Of a DNA stretch of 64,000 nt, positions 12,839 through 24,678 are shown piece after piece. This DNA comes from Akebia trifoliata. Its lineage: Eukaryota; Streptophyta; Magnoliopsida; Ranunculales; Lardizabalaceae. How positions within the stretch are numbered: the first letter of the stretch is position 1; each line of letters begins with the position of its first letter. The notes beneath the pieces were generated by a model that worked only from the letters and a program-made list of their open reading frames with translations, ran no database searches and had not been told where the DNA came from. A program made the translations under genes and the position numbers. The DNA lies in contig JADQWC010000228.1 in the NCBI GenBank assembly GCA_017979445.1, forward strand, positions 1 to 64,000, written 5' to 3'.

Positions 12839-15800
12839 GGGGGGGGGGGGGGGCGGTGTTAACTCTTAAGCATTGATGGTGCTCTCAACAGAGGATTTCT
12901 TGTTGGAGCATTGGGTTGTCGACACAACTATGTTCAAGCTCATACTTGGGACTTCCTCTTGGGACACAATATAGAAGTAAGGCAAGTTGGGATCCCATGA
13001 TTAAGAGAATAGGAAGACATCTTGTATCTTGGAAGCTAGGGCACGTATCCAAAGGAAGGGATAAAGGAGGGAATTAGCATTGACTAAAAGCACATTTTCT
13101 AGCATTCTAATTTAGTTAATTTCTCTCTTCATAAAGTGAAGTATTCAATTAAAACTAGACATACTAACTTGGAACTTTCTAAGGAGTGGATGCAAAAGTA
13201 GTTGAATGGGGTTAGGGTTTAGTCGACTTAGCCCCACTAGGGGTATAAGGCGGTCTAAGGTACAAACCAATTCTTAAGAAATGGGTTAGGACTCAACCGA
13301 GCTGAGACGAGACTTGCCTATTGTCAACCCTTAGTGTTGTTGTGTTGTAGCAGCAACGGCACATGTTGTTGGCCAGCTTATACTTCTTAACTTTTTTTTC
13401 TTCCTCTCTAATTTTTCTACTAGTACACTACCGACCATTATTCTTTTTGAAGTATTGAATGAATACTTTATCTTATTTATAAAACTCATATTTATATATC
13501 TTATCGTTGAAAAAATCTAAAATCTATCATTCATTATTTAATTTTTTTGAATTTTATAATTTTATTGTGCCATGCTTCGCTCAGGCGTGCGCCTCAAGCA
13601 CCAAGAGGCCTTTGGGCCCTTCGCCCTTAACTACACTGTGAACACATCCCTATTGGGAAAATGGCTTAGGAGATATGGATGGCAATCAAAGTTTGTGGAA
13701 AATGGTCATATCAACCAAGTATGGTCAATACTTTTGGGTTTGGAAACTAGTGACGTGAAAAATTCATTTGAGTGTAGTCTGTGGAAAGGAGTTCTCAAAG
13801 TCCTTCCAGAGTTTCCTTCCATAGAAATGCATTCAAGGTTGTTAAAGGATCTAGAATTCACTTATGAGACGACTGTTGGTGAGGAGCATTGCCTCTTCAA
13901 ACACAATTCCAGGTCAAAATCAATAACAGATTGCATGGCTCGGGTGAGGAAATCCTGGGATCATGAATTAGGGGGAAACTTCAGTGATTGGGAGGTTCAA
14001 CAGTGCCTAACTATGTGTGAAATTTCTTGTATTCCCAACATGTTTGAAGGGGAACATCGAAGAACATGGGATCACTCTCAGGACAGTATCATCTCAGTAA
14101 ATCTTTTACCATTCTATTACGTCCATCCTTCAAAATTCCAAGCCAGAGTTCCCCATCTAATATCATTTGGGGAACTAAAATTCCTTCTAAGGTATATTTC
14201 TTTATTTGGTGTCACATTGAATAGAATTCTAACAATGCACTACATCATTAGTCAAAGGGTTAACATAGTCAATCATTGTTCCTTGTGCCTCACCAATGGT
14301 GAGTTTGTTAGCCACCTTCTCATTCATTGCATGTTTGCTTTGGTTATGTGGAGTCACTTTATGTCTCTCTTCAATTAGCATTGATGCATAGCTGATCTTC
14401 AAGGGCATAGGGTTAACTCCAGTTGTTGTTTGTTGGGACATATGGAATGAGAGAAATTGTCGGGGGGTTTAATGGGAAATAGCACTCCATGCAAGATCCA
14501 TCAGTATTTGGGGGCTATTGAATGTCTAGAGTTTCATTATCAGTAAGCATTCAGAGTAGGCACTAATAGGTTATGCCATAATGTGGATACACAAGCACAC
14601 ACACACCACACAAAAAAAGAAGCTTTTACCCATAATCAGGAAGAAAAAAAAACCAAAAAAAAAGTACAAGAAGCAATGAGAGACAATAGGGTATTTCAAG
14701 TTCATATTTATGTTATGTACCTTCCAATCCTTGAAGTCAAATCTGAACACAAAATGGCTGTAAGAAACATCCCCAGAGGCTACAGCATCAGCAGCAGGGG
14801 CATTCCTTGGTGCTGAGAAATAACAACAAGAACGGTAAGTAAAAATAAATAAATAAAATCAAACATCACATAAGCAGAGACTTAAATTTCAACCATTAGT
14901 GATGGATCTTACAAACTAGATGATAGCCATTGTCATCCACAGTTATTTCAACCCTCCCATCCTTAACCAAAAATGATAAGGCAAATAAATTCTCCACAGT
15001 CTGTGCAAAGGAAGTCCTGTTCAAAACCAGATTTTCGAGCCTGACATTCTTCCTCTTCCTCAAGATACCAAACATAGTGAACATGTTGTTATCAGTATCG
15101 GTTTTCTCTTCTGCACCAATATTATTAAGCTGCAGATGAAAATAAGAGAATCATTAAAAAAAAGCATAAAACAGAAGACAATGGGCATACTGGTCATTTA
15201 AAAGACAAAATCAGCTCATTTGATCAATTAATTTTCTTTTGATACTACTTAAAATTTACAAAAACTTAATTTAACCTACATATCAAACAGATTAAGGCAA
15301 CAGACTACTGTCCCCAACCCTACTAACAGCTGCATTTGACTGGCTTGGAAATAATCCAGAAAAAACCATTCTTTATGTATTAAGCACAATTGGAATACGA
15401 AGGGATCAAAAAAAAAAAAATCCAAATTGACCCCCAGAATCTTATCCATTTAGGGACAAGCAGGGTCCGAATCACTGATTTCAGAAGTTGAATCCAGACT
15501 TGATGTTAGGATCTGATTGGATCACCAGTGACATTCTACTCCTGAATTTTGGATTCACAACATGATTCCTATTTCACCTTTCAAGTCTATCTTGGGTCAT
15601 ATCTTCAGTAAAGGTGCTTCTTTATATCTTTTCTTACCCCATCCACATCATTTCAAGCCTTCCTCTCGCCCTACTAGACCAGTCACCCACCACAAAACTA
15701 TCATCAAGTTTATTTTCTCAATTAACAAGATTGAGGCTGTCAGATCTGACTGAAACTTTACACTGACATGGTTTTTTAACAAAAATGTGTGGATCCAGAC

Positions 15801-18800
15801 GCTTTTAACCCATGTATTGGGTCTATACTCTATGTCACACCCTTCTCATGGGTTAACTTCAAAGCTTGTAGTATATATCCTAGTTGGAAGTGGACCTGGA
15901 ATTAAGTTAACACTTAAGAGTACGTTTGATTGCAAAGAAAATTAGGTGGAAAATGATTTGCTGTGGAAAAAGTAATTTCAAGGGTTTGACACAACAAATG
16001 AAAGAAAATTGTGGGGAAATCGATTTGTCCGCACGGAAGATTTTCCACGATTATAGGCAAATCCAATTCTTAACCCCCATCCCCCTGGAAATCGATTTGC
16101 CAATACAAGGACAATTAATATAAACAAAAACAAAACAAAAAAGAATAGCATTAGAAGCTCTCGTTTTTTTTTTCATTAGATTTCCTATTTTTTAGGCTTT
16201 AGGATAGGATTTTATATGAGCCTAATGAGTAGTATAATGTGTAGCAACTACTAATTGAAGAGTTATAGCAGTTGTAAACTACTGGGGTGCCCATCGAACT
16301 TGGTTTTTTACATGTTTTAAATAACTACTGATTGAAGGAGTGCTACAGTGTTTGAACGAGTGTTATATTGTAGATACCATACATGAGAAACATTTTGCTT
16401 ACTGACTTAGTAAAGATTTAAGCCTTACTGAGGGTTGTTTTTCTCAAATGGATAACCACATTGGCAATCCAACACCACAGCGCTCTAGATTTCATAGAAA
16501 AACTCATATCGAAAAAAAAATTCCTTTACGCTTGATCCAGCGTTTTGAAAATGGACGGCTACATAACTCCCAAATTTAAACGTAAAATTCAACAGTGAAA
16601 AATAACTTCTTTTTATAAAAAAAAAAATTTCAAAAGTTCATGAAATTTTGTTCTCTACAACCCTAAAGCATCTGATCATGGTTTTGAATGCCAAAAGTTG
16701 AGCCCAATGACCCTTAAATATTGTACTTATAGATACCCTCAATGCTCATCAATTAGGAGGGATTTTTTATCCGATTTTATTAAAGAGATTATTTCAAATT
16801 TTTCATAAAAAATGATTTTAACATGATTTTTTATATAGTTAGCACAAAAAACAAATTAAAACAATGGTTTTTGTTATTTTTTTTAAATGCAACTCAAACA
16901 ATAAAAATAATTTTCCGCGAAATTTTCCATGATGTGCTCAAACAGTAAAAAAGGATTTGCCTGGCAAATGATTTTCCAAGCAATATTTTCCCTGCAATCC
17001 AACACGACCTAATAGTCAATCCAGAACTAGAATGATTGGGCCGAGATCTACGGAGCCCATTTTTCCTTAACCAAGTTGTCATTGACGTCTACCAAGATGG
17101 CATCAAAGTTTTACTGTTTTTCCCATTACAAGCAAACCAAGCACCAAATATCCATTTCCGGAGAATGTTTAGGTGGAAAACATTTACTTTGGAAATGAAT
17201 TTACTGAAAAAGATTTCCCCTGTACCAAACACAACCATAATAGCCAAGGATCATACAACATGGTAGCTTAGAACAGAAACTTGTTGCAAAGGATGCCTAC
17301 ACATAAAATTGCTCACAGAATCCCAACCATTGAATAACAAGATGCTACCGAACCATAACTTTTTCTTTAAGTCAGCTAGGGTGAAACTACAAATATAACA
17401 GAGAAAGAGGATTCAAGATATTTAGTTCTAGTAAGTTGATGGTCATTTCTAGTAGAACTTAAGAAACAAAGAACAATATCAGTATAATCTCCATTCTTTT
17501 GCAATTCTGTAATAGATAACTAGATCACATAATGTTAGTAAGTCATTTTCATCAATGTGACGGATGATTTACTATGGAACTAGTACATAAAAAAACTATA
17601 TTCTCTTCCTAAAATAGAAAGCTTCAAAACTGAGAAAGATGGCAAGCTTACATCTTCAGGACGAGCACTTTCAGTTGGTCTCACACGTTTTCGCTGAACT
17701 GCAGCCTTCCGTTGCTTCATTTCCGTATTCATAGGCCCAAGCCTTAAGAAATGACATTGAAATTGAAAAAATAAATAAATCAAAATTGACATTTTACATA
17801 AAGAAGTTAAAAAAAGGCTCAAAGTCTCATTAACCTAAGAAAGTAGTAGAATGCTTACATGGTGCAGCATCCAGGGACCTTCCTGAAAATGTGAGAGACA
17901 GCAAGACCGATGTCCCCCCAAACAAGTGAGTTCCGCGTTTCCTCCGTGTTTGCTCCTCCATGTGGTTGCCCAAAGTTTTGGAGAAGAGAGGTTATGAAAT
18001 CAGACGGTGTGACTCCTTCATTGCTCTGTGATTTAACAGAGGATACCAAGGTGTTGGCAATGTCCAAAAGAGCCTCTGCATCCGCAACTTGTTCCCTCGG
18101 CTTCTGAACTAAAACCCCAAAAATAAAAGATAAATAGAATAAACAGCACAATCTTACTCTTTATGATGAAAATGACAAATGAATATTCAACAAAAGAAGT
18201 GACATTTATACAAATTTCTGAACATAATATGTTGGAGCTTCAATCCCAACTGTCGTAAAAACTTAGTATTCACTACAGACGTCCCAAATTGATTAAGCTC
18301 CAAGAAAAAAGTATAGAGCTGCTATTGGCACCCCAACTTTTACTTATTACACCCCAATTTCTTAAATTATTTATCACATCCCAATTAAAGATTAAAAACA
18401 CACTCTTCAAACATTACAAAGGTTTAGCTCAAATTATAATCTCAACATACAAAACATTATAACACTCATTCAAATAATTTCATTTGTTTACAATCATGAC
18501 TAGGCTCATTTAAAATCCCAAACCCAAAAGATAGAAATCTAGCCAAAAAACAAGAGAGCTTATATTGGCACCCCAACTTTTACTCGTTCTCAACCTTTCA
18601 CTTATTTTCTTTATTGTTAATTGGGGTGTAATAAGTAAAAGTTAGGGTGCCAATAGCAGTTCTCCAAAAATATCAAAAAATAAAGAACAATTCCATTTCA
18701 TCAAAATACTTCAAACATCCTTACTTATAAATGCACAGCTGAATTAGTCTTTTACATTATAATTAAGTTATGCTTGCATCTTCACTTTTACACTATACAT

Positions 18801-19624
18801 CATAGTTTAAAACACTATAGTACCCAGTTTTATTCAGCCAAGCCAATAAGAGATGACCAGAGTCTGAGTTATGCCCCATGTGAATCCGACCCCTCTATGA
18901 CTCGACCAAATACTGGTTATAACTGGCCATTTTTAAATATTAAAAAAAAAAAACTCACTCAGTTTTTGAAAACTGTGTCAAGTTGACTGTTTTGGATGAA
19001 TTTTGTTGTTTTTTTCTTTATATATAAACCATTTTTAAGAATTTATACGTTTGTGGATGAAAAAAATCAGATTTTTTTTGTTGCAGAAGCTAATTCAATT
19101 TATAACAGAAAAAATAAAGCTATTATTAAGCTTTAAATATAAATTTTTCATATCAAATTGGTTCTGATTCCCAAAACCATGCTATACATCACACATATTC
19201 TCATAAAAAATCTAATAAATGAGATGTAATAATTCAAATAAAGTATGGGTTTTTTATTTTCTTAATACCTAGATGATGCAAACTTTCAACTTCTCCGATG
19301 ATTGACTTGAATTTATCAGAATCCACTCTAGAAATATCATCTCTTTCATCTGCAACATCATTAAAATCAATAAGCTTAATTTTAAGAAACAAATCAAACC
19401 CTAACCATAAAATTAACCCAAAAAAAAATTCAGGAAGAAATCTCACCATTAATAAGATTTTTTACGGCCAAGTACCGCGATCGAAGTACTCTCCGTTCCG
19501 TCACATCTTGCTGACCCGCACCGCTGCTCTCAGCTTCTCCTCTCCCTGCTCCATTTCTACTGCTTCTCATCTCGTTTCCTCCTCTACTCTTATCGCGAGG
19601 TTCGCGTTTCTCCATTCTCGACAT
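10599..19624 (-). CDS. NSE4A: NSE4A-like kleisin subunit of the SMC5/6 complex
   Basis: Seven coding exons on the minus strand join in phase: 19624-19447, 19349-19269, 18108-17859, 17742-17652, 15129-14913, 14812-14721 and 10853-10599. All introns are GT-AG. The product is about 387 residues, close to plant NSE4A (about 400). NSE4 is the kleisin that bridges the SMC5 and SMC6 heads and binds NSE1/NSE3, acting in the nucleus in DNA repair and chromosome maintenance. The N-terminal helix region (about residues 60-150, with [16 protein letters not shown]) fits the NSE3/SMC-binding part. Residues about 235-318, including [33 protein letters not shown] and GEELMPHR, fit the C-terminal winged-helix Nse4 domain. 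The tail is basic (RKGKRKLR). The start is the first ATG in the frame; another lies three codons later. It is divergent from the 20652 gene. The last intron is 3867 bp and holds an antisense LINE wreck. The exon chain has no frameshift or stop, so the gene looks intact. Confidence 0.93.
11800..12210. mobile_element. repeat family A, copy 1 (MITE-like)
   Basis: About 400 bp inserted in the LINE. It starts near CCTTACTAACAAAGTAAG and ends near ACTAACTTAGTAAGG, so the ends are weakly inverted. The interior shares long stretches with 16395-16735 and 55743-56050, for example 'CTCAAATGGATT', 'CAACAGTGAAAAATAA' and 'ATCATGTTTTTGGATGCC'. No coding capacity. Confidence 0.65.
12789..12853. repeat. GT repeat followed by an almost pure G tract
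   Basis: A short (GT)n run leads into 32 consecutive G (12806-12837), one T, then 15 more G, then C. In an AT-rich window this is extreme. It may be real or a sequencing or assembly artefact. Confidence 0.9.
15915..17012. mobile_element. MITE-like element in an NSE4A intron, with a nested insertion
   Basis: In the fourth NSE4A intron (15130-17651). The left end ('GTTTGATTGCAAAGAAAAT', then TGGAAAATGATTTGC) is mirrored by the right end (TTTGCCTGGCAAATGATTTTCC ... CAATCCAACACGACC in part). A second repeat (family A copy 2, about 16395-16735) sits inside. The 'tttgattg' ends suggest a non-autonomous hAT-like element; this is an inference. Confidence 0.5.
16395..16735. mobile_element. repeat family A, copy 2
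   Basis: Shares blocks such as 'GGACGGCTAC', 'CAACAGTGAAAAATAACTT' and 'GATCATGGTTTTGAATGCC' with the copies near 11.8 and 55.7 kb, in the same orientation. It is nested within the MITE-like element at 15915-17012. Confidence 0.65.
18316..18664. mobile_element. MITE, family M2
   Basis: About 349 bp with terminal inverted repeats of roughly 40 bp: the left end has GCTATTGGCACCCCAACTTT and the right end its near complement ending GGTGCCAATAGCAGTTCTC. It lies in the second NSE4A intron (18109-19268). A close relative is at 36786-37107 in the LIN-type gene, with weaker ones at 9975-10106 and near 62.0-62.4 kb. There is no transposase. Confidence 0.75.
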
Positions 19625-19910
19625 AATTCAGAAACTCAAGTTCTTAAGGGAAAGAAATCCCCCCAAATTAACAAAACCCTAGACCCAATTTGCAGTATAA
19701 ACTGAAAATCAACGGAAATTTACGCCCAATTTCAAAACTTAAACCCTAGATACAACCAAAAAGATAGAGAGAGAGAGAAATGTTTCGCCTAAATCACCAT
19801 AAAAACTCGGATTTGAACTCACTGTCCTCTTATTTGAAGATTTGTTTTTCAGTTTTTCCCGCTCTCTTGAAAATTTGGGGAAATTTTCGAACTCTTTTAT
19901 GAATTAGGGC

Positions 19911-19949
<39 letters not shown>

Positions 19950-20651
19950 GCACACAAAAAAAAATTGAATAATGTAACAATAACAAAAGTTACTCCACCA
20001 GAATCTGAGATTGACGGTCGAGATTTATTCTAACTGCAGATCCAGATTGGCTGCATGTGAGCCACGTGTCCGATCCATTGCAAACGAATATTTCTAACCA
20101 AAAACATTGATTGTATCACGGGAGTGACACGTGGGTGATATCTTTTGTGCTTCAGAGTAACTCTTCGCTGTAACTCAAGATACAATACGTTCCATATAGC
20201 TATGTTTTTTTAAAAAAAATTAAGGTTTCACCACAATTTGTCCTACAATAACTAGCCACGTGGCAGATACTTACAAGACCACGTGGAAGTTCTAATATAA
20301 AATATCAATACTGTAGAAGTTCAAGCCAGCCAAAATGAGCAGAATCTCTTCAGTAACATTAGTAATATTCCGCTAAATGTAACTGGCTTTTAAGGAAAAT
20401 ATTTACTATCAATCAACGGATGAGATTTAAAATATTTTTCTAAAGATTCTCTTCGTAAATATCTAAGAATTTTGTATTTCTCTTTCAAATTTCATTTGTT
20501 CGTTGGACAATGAGTGTCCAACGTTGTTGGACTAGTTTCTAAAGTAACTTGCTTGGCCACTGGCCAGACGAACGAACCAACCAGTCGACTAACATCTGTT
20601 AATGGCGATTTAGGGTTTTTTTTTTCTCTCAATCTCTGAATTTCAGAAAAG
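19625..20651. promoter_or_regulatory. divergent promoter region between NSE4A and the 20652 gene
   Basis: This 1-kb head-to-head intergenic region must hold the promoters of both neighbours. It carries a compound (CT)n(AC)n microsatellite at about 19913-19947, probably in or near the NSE4A leader, and four palindromic CACGTG boxes at 20063, 20128, 20257 and 20280. CACGTG (G-box) is bound by plant bZIP and bHLH factors and contains the ABRE core ACGTG. No clear TATA box was assigned for either gene. Confidence 0.6.
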
Positions 20652-21635
20652 ATGAAAGCTTCTCTCAAATTCCGAGATGATCAGAAGCCGCTTTTCAGAT
20701 CGAAAATTCCTTTAAACGTCTTAGGGTTTCCATTCCAATCTGGAGTCTCAGCTGGCGATTCGAAAGAATTCTGTTTAAATCTCACCACTTTTTTTGGATC
20801 AGGTCCATCCTTCAAAATCGCTTATCGTCCTAACGATTCATGGAATCCTTTCAGCTTTGTTATTAAAACCGGAATCGGATCCTTCGGTTCACCGATTTCT
20901 GCTCCTTTGGCGATTAGTGCAGAGTTCTATGTCCACGGTCGCGGAAACCCTAGCTTTTTCCTTCGTTTCAAGCCTCAGATCGGCGATTTCTCGATCAGGA
21001 AATCAGTCGGATCGCCAATCGATCTTCCATCAGTAAAACCGTTAGTTTTCAATCCTAAGCTTAAAGCTCCCTCTAAAGATCCTGATTCAGATGTCGAAGG
21101 ACTGTATGATATTGGTGAAACGTCGTTAGAAAACGGCGTGAAAGTTGACTGTTTTCCAGCGGTGAATAACGGCGTCTGTACCATTAACAGGTTATTTGAC
21201 GGCATAGAATTGAACGCGAGAACTGTTTTGCCGGTGAGAAACATTGCCGAACTGAAATTCCGTTGGGGCGTCAAATTTCCGTCGGAGTTAAAGACCGCTT
21301 TGACTGTGAATCGGATCAGAAATACGACGGCTGGGATCTTGCTTCGAAAGATTCCGTTCCTCGTGTTGGACAAAATCTCTATAGAGCACAAGACAGAAGA
21401 ATCTCCGGAGGAGAATTCAAGGAGGAGTACAGTAGCAAATCTCCCTATAGATGCTGACGTGGCAAAGATGTGTTTCACGGTCAAGGGTCAATTGGAAACT
21501 CTCCAAGCCGAGAATGGCTTGTTGAGAAAAGCAGTAGAGGAAATTCGATCGGAAATTTACGACGGAAAATCACCTTCGGTCACCAGTAGTCAGGATTCCG
21601 GCAAATTTAAAGAAACAGATGTGGCCGGAATTTGA
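20652..21635 (+). CDS. conserved plant protein of unknown function, single exon
   Basis: A 327-codon intron-less ORF from ATG to TGA, far longer than chance ORFs in this AT-rich window and with clearly higher GC than its flanks. The N-terminal region (MKASLKFRDDQKPLFRSKIP, then a stretch around FGSGPSFKIAYRPNDSWNPF and VIKTGIGSFGSPISAP) is, as far as I recall, shared with uncharacterised proteins across land plants. The alternation of short hydrophobic and polar stretches in residues 1-125 suggests beta structure. Residues about 274-302 (VKGQLETLQAENGLLRKAVE) form a short amphipathic, coiled-coil-like helix before a polar tail. No signal peptide or membrane span is seen. The leading MKASLK resembles plastid outer-envelope OEP24, but the rest does not match, so I assign no function. 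Confidence 0.85.
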   Translation: MKASLKFRDDQKPLFRSKIPLNVLGFPFQSGVSAGDSKEFCLNLTTFFGSGPSFKIAYRPNDSWNPFSFVIKTGIGSFGSPISAPLAISAEFYVHGRGNPSFFLRFKPQIGDFSIRKSVGSPIDLPSVKPLVFNPKLKAPSKDPDSDVEGLYDIGETSLENGVKVDCFPAVNNGVCTINRLFDGIELNARTVLPVRNIAELKFRWGVKFPSELKTALTVNRIRNTTAGILLRKIPFLVLDKISIEHKTEESPEENSRRSTVANLPIDADVAKMCFTVKGQLETLQAENGLLRKAVEEIRSEIYDGKSPSVTSSQDSGKFKETDVAGI

Positions 21636-24600
21636 CAACTTGTCGGAACGTTTAAAAGTTGTTTTTGATTCTATGTACTGTGGTTATTGTAATGGGAGAT
21701 TAGCAAATAGTTTAGGTTTCTAGTAAATTATTTGTTTAATTTGTTTTAGATCGGTAGGTGTAAGTTCTTTCGTGTTTTGTGGGTTTTAGAATATGCATAC
21801 TATGTACAAATTGTGGTTTAACGGCATTTTAATAATTTTATTTTTAGGATATTTTGGATGTTTCTTATAAAATTTGAAGTTTGTAATCATGGTTTTAAAA
21901 CTTGTCCAATCACATATCACTCGAGTTAACTCGGTATCGGGTTAAATGAGATCAACTTACAAACCTATTTGAGACGTTTAAGTATTGTGAGATAAGTGAG
22001 ATACCTTAAGCGAGATAAACGATATGTATCAGACGAGATTTTCAAAATCTCGTTGGAGTTAAACGAGACAAACAAGTTAAACATTATCAATCATATATTT
22101 TTTCACCCATATCGATTTTTTTTTCTTCTTTTTTAAACAAAAAAATAAAATTAGGTTTTGAGAAAAAACTTCATCTTCTTCATCCAATTCAAGAAGAAAT
22201 CGAATGAATAATATAAAACGTACATAATAATAAAAATGAAACATATGTAACAATGTAAATATTTAATTTATTTATTTTGATAGGTATATTATGTTTTTTT
22301 TTTTTTTTTTTAATTTTATATTTTGGGAGCTTTATTTTTTAATAGGAATCATTTCTAAATTTTTTTTTCAAAATTTCTCAGATTTTTAAATGGTTAAAAA
22401 CCATTGTCTCAATGTCGAATAAGACGAGATGTATCGTTCAAGTTAACTTAGTATCGGGGCTAAACGAGACAATACGTGAAACCGAGATTAAAAACCATGC
22501 TTGTAATTCTTCGAATATTTTTCAAATAAATTTAAAATCTAAAGGATTAGAAGATTAAATCTTCGAAACGACAATTTAGACGGTGATTTATTGATTAGCA
22601 CTATAATATGAAAACATTTTTTTATTTTCAATTGCAATTTTTTTATTTTCCTCAATATCCAAATCTCAAGAGCCAGATAGAGGTTTAGGAATATTGCAAA
22701 TGATGGGATTTGACAAAATAGGGGATTTTTGGATGCTAACAAAGTTACAGTAGATTATTTTTCCCATAAGAAAAAAAGAATTACAATCTCTCTAAAATAG
22801 TTCATGATATTTTTTATGGCTATGACCTTATATCACTTGATTCGTGGGTTCGCTCAATTCAAATTCAGATTTGTGGCTCATGGTTCGTTGGTCAATAATG
22901 AATCCAGTTCGTAAAGGGGTGATGAGTATCGTAAAATAGATTTTGAAGATGGTAAAACATTCTTATTTTTAGGTTGATATGTTGAAGATGAGGGTATTTA
23001 ATCATTTTCCATCAATCTATTAATAAGGAGAAAGGTCAAAGGAGCATACTATCAAATTTGAAAACTTAGGTTATATCTCAAATACTATCAATATGTGGAG
23101 GGGTTGCAAGAAATTAACATAAAATAATGAAGCTCATTTGGTTCCTGCATTTCATGAACCAAATGCGAACAATACCATGAATTGGCTCGATTTGAATAAT
23201 CCACAGTTCGATACCTTAAAGGCAAATTATGTAACTTAGGACTTGTCTGTTGTAAAATTTATGCATTCAAATTGAACATAACTTTCATTGTCCCAATAAA
23301 ATCTAATCATTGCATATCTTAAACATATTATTCATGTTAAATTAAAACAATGTTATAATTACTTACATTGTGTCATCGTTAAAAATTATTGATTCAATGT
23401 GTTGGAGGTGTGTTTTTCAATTCATGTTCCTTATAACTTTTGAAACCTTAATGAAGTTGATATTTTATTTATAGACTCACCTTCTCCCTTCTCTCTATGT
23501 GGATCAACTGGATTAGTGATCGATTAATATCATTTCTTTTATTATTTTATGATTTTGTGTGTTCTCCACAAATTGTTATGTATTCAACTTTCTCAATATG
23601 AGGTAATCGATCCCTTTCATAGATAAAGGTTGATGGCATATAATCATTCTTTTAGTAGGTTTTCTATCCATCAAGGTCTCTTATTAATTTTTAAAGAAAA
23701 TAAAATTCTAATTATATTGTGTTTCTATTAATATTGCATTTCATAATATCATAGAATCTTGTGTGATTTGGAAATCAAAACTGTGGAGGTCAATGAGGCC
23801 ACACGTTACATGGGATTCTAACATTGTCCCCAAACAGTCAAGGGATGGAACATTCATCATTTATGCATTGGACCACCACTTGAAATTCGTTAATAGACTC
23901 AACTTATGGAAGATCAAACTTAGTGTCATAGTCACAAAATTCTCCAATTTTTTTTTTTTTAAGTCGCAATTAATTCACACTTCTTTCAATTGACAATTTA
24001 ATCCCAACCATTCACAAACCTTTGAAAAATATATTTTATATTACACGAACCTTCAAGGCCTCATTGATTAGTGAATAGATCTACTATTTTAGAGAATGAA
24101 ATCTTTCAAAGTAGTGAATTTTCCTTTTTTTTTTTAAGGGACCAACTAGTTGCACACTACCCACGACCAATTGCACTTCATCACTTAATTTTTTTTCCTT
24201 TGCATTCCATTTGAATAATTATACTTAAAAAAATAATAAAGACAAAAGAAGAAGAACAATAAGAATAAGGTCTCCCTCATTTCTTTTTCTTTTTTCGAAG
24301 AAGGAGTGCAATTTGATTTCAGAGTGCTATCATTGAACGAGATGCAAGCATCATTTTTTTGACATAATGGGTTGCAATCAGTTGTGAGTGGGTGCAAGTA
24401 TTCAGACCCTTTTTAAAAAACTAGACTAGAAATCAACCAAATCACTTCATTAGAAGAATAAAGTAGTGAGTTTTTCATTTAATTAGTGTATCAATGAAAA
24501 CTAAAGAAGTGGTAGAGTCCACGTGTTCCATTGTGGATTAGGGCACTATGAAACTCCAATGGTACCTGCTACATCCATTCCTTTCCCATAAAAAAAAAAA

Positions 24601-24678
24601 AAAAAAGTTTTTGTTACCCTCCCTTGTACGTAAGTACCCCCACTTGACTTGACAAGAAATTATACACTCGGCGACTCC
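21636..24678. other. intergenic; repeat-derived sequence
   Basis: The first 200 bases are probably the 3' UTR of the 20652 gene. 21887-22500 is a repeat listed separately. About 22.9-23.1 kb resembles the 3921-4519 family. An ORF near 23763-23993 has a stretch (NIVPKQSRDGTFIIYALDHH) that may come from a retroelement; I could not confirm this. No gene called. Confidence 0.45.
21887..22500. mobile_element. inverted-repeat element, family M3
   Basis: Bounded by CATGGTTTTAAAACTTG on the left and ATTAAAAACCATGC on the right. The arms are rich in 'GAGAC/TCGTT' motifs (for example 'TTAACTCGGTATCGGG' and 'TTAACTTAGTATCGGGG', the latter in the same orientation). Related elements are at 33005-33394 and 38101-39826. 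It is non-coding. Confidence 0.5.

Larger units (their letters stand above)
11080..14400 (+). pseudogene. degenerate L1-type LINE, reverse transcriptase and zinc-knuckle parts
   Basis: Lies antisense in the last NSE4A intron. Conceptual translation in shifting frames gives the order of a plant L1-type ORF2: a segment before the RT palm (about 11540-11790), an ISLMGS block (about 12235), LINGS...LKQG-like blocks (about 12500-12560), the catalytic-site block QFVDDT (about 12668, where families usually have FADD), a [15 protein letters not shown] block (about 12985), and at 13572-14378 a 268-codon ORF ending in the C-terminal zinc-binding domain (CSLC...HLLIHC...W). Many stops, frameshifts and insertions break it: a family-A repeat at about 11800-12210, a G tract at 12806-12853 and unrelated sequence at about 13190-13600. 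It is dead. The ends and poly-A tail were not resolved. Confidence 0.8.

Noticed and set aside
12806..12853. Telomeric or centromeric repeat
   Set aside because: It is a pure G run with no TTTAGGG units.
13572..14378. 268-codon ORF as a host gene
   Set aside because: Its C-terminal zinc-binding pattern and LINE-like context show it is the end of a dead L1-type element in an NSE4A intron; the start is fused to unrelated sequence.
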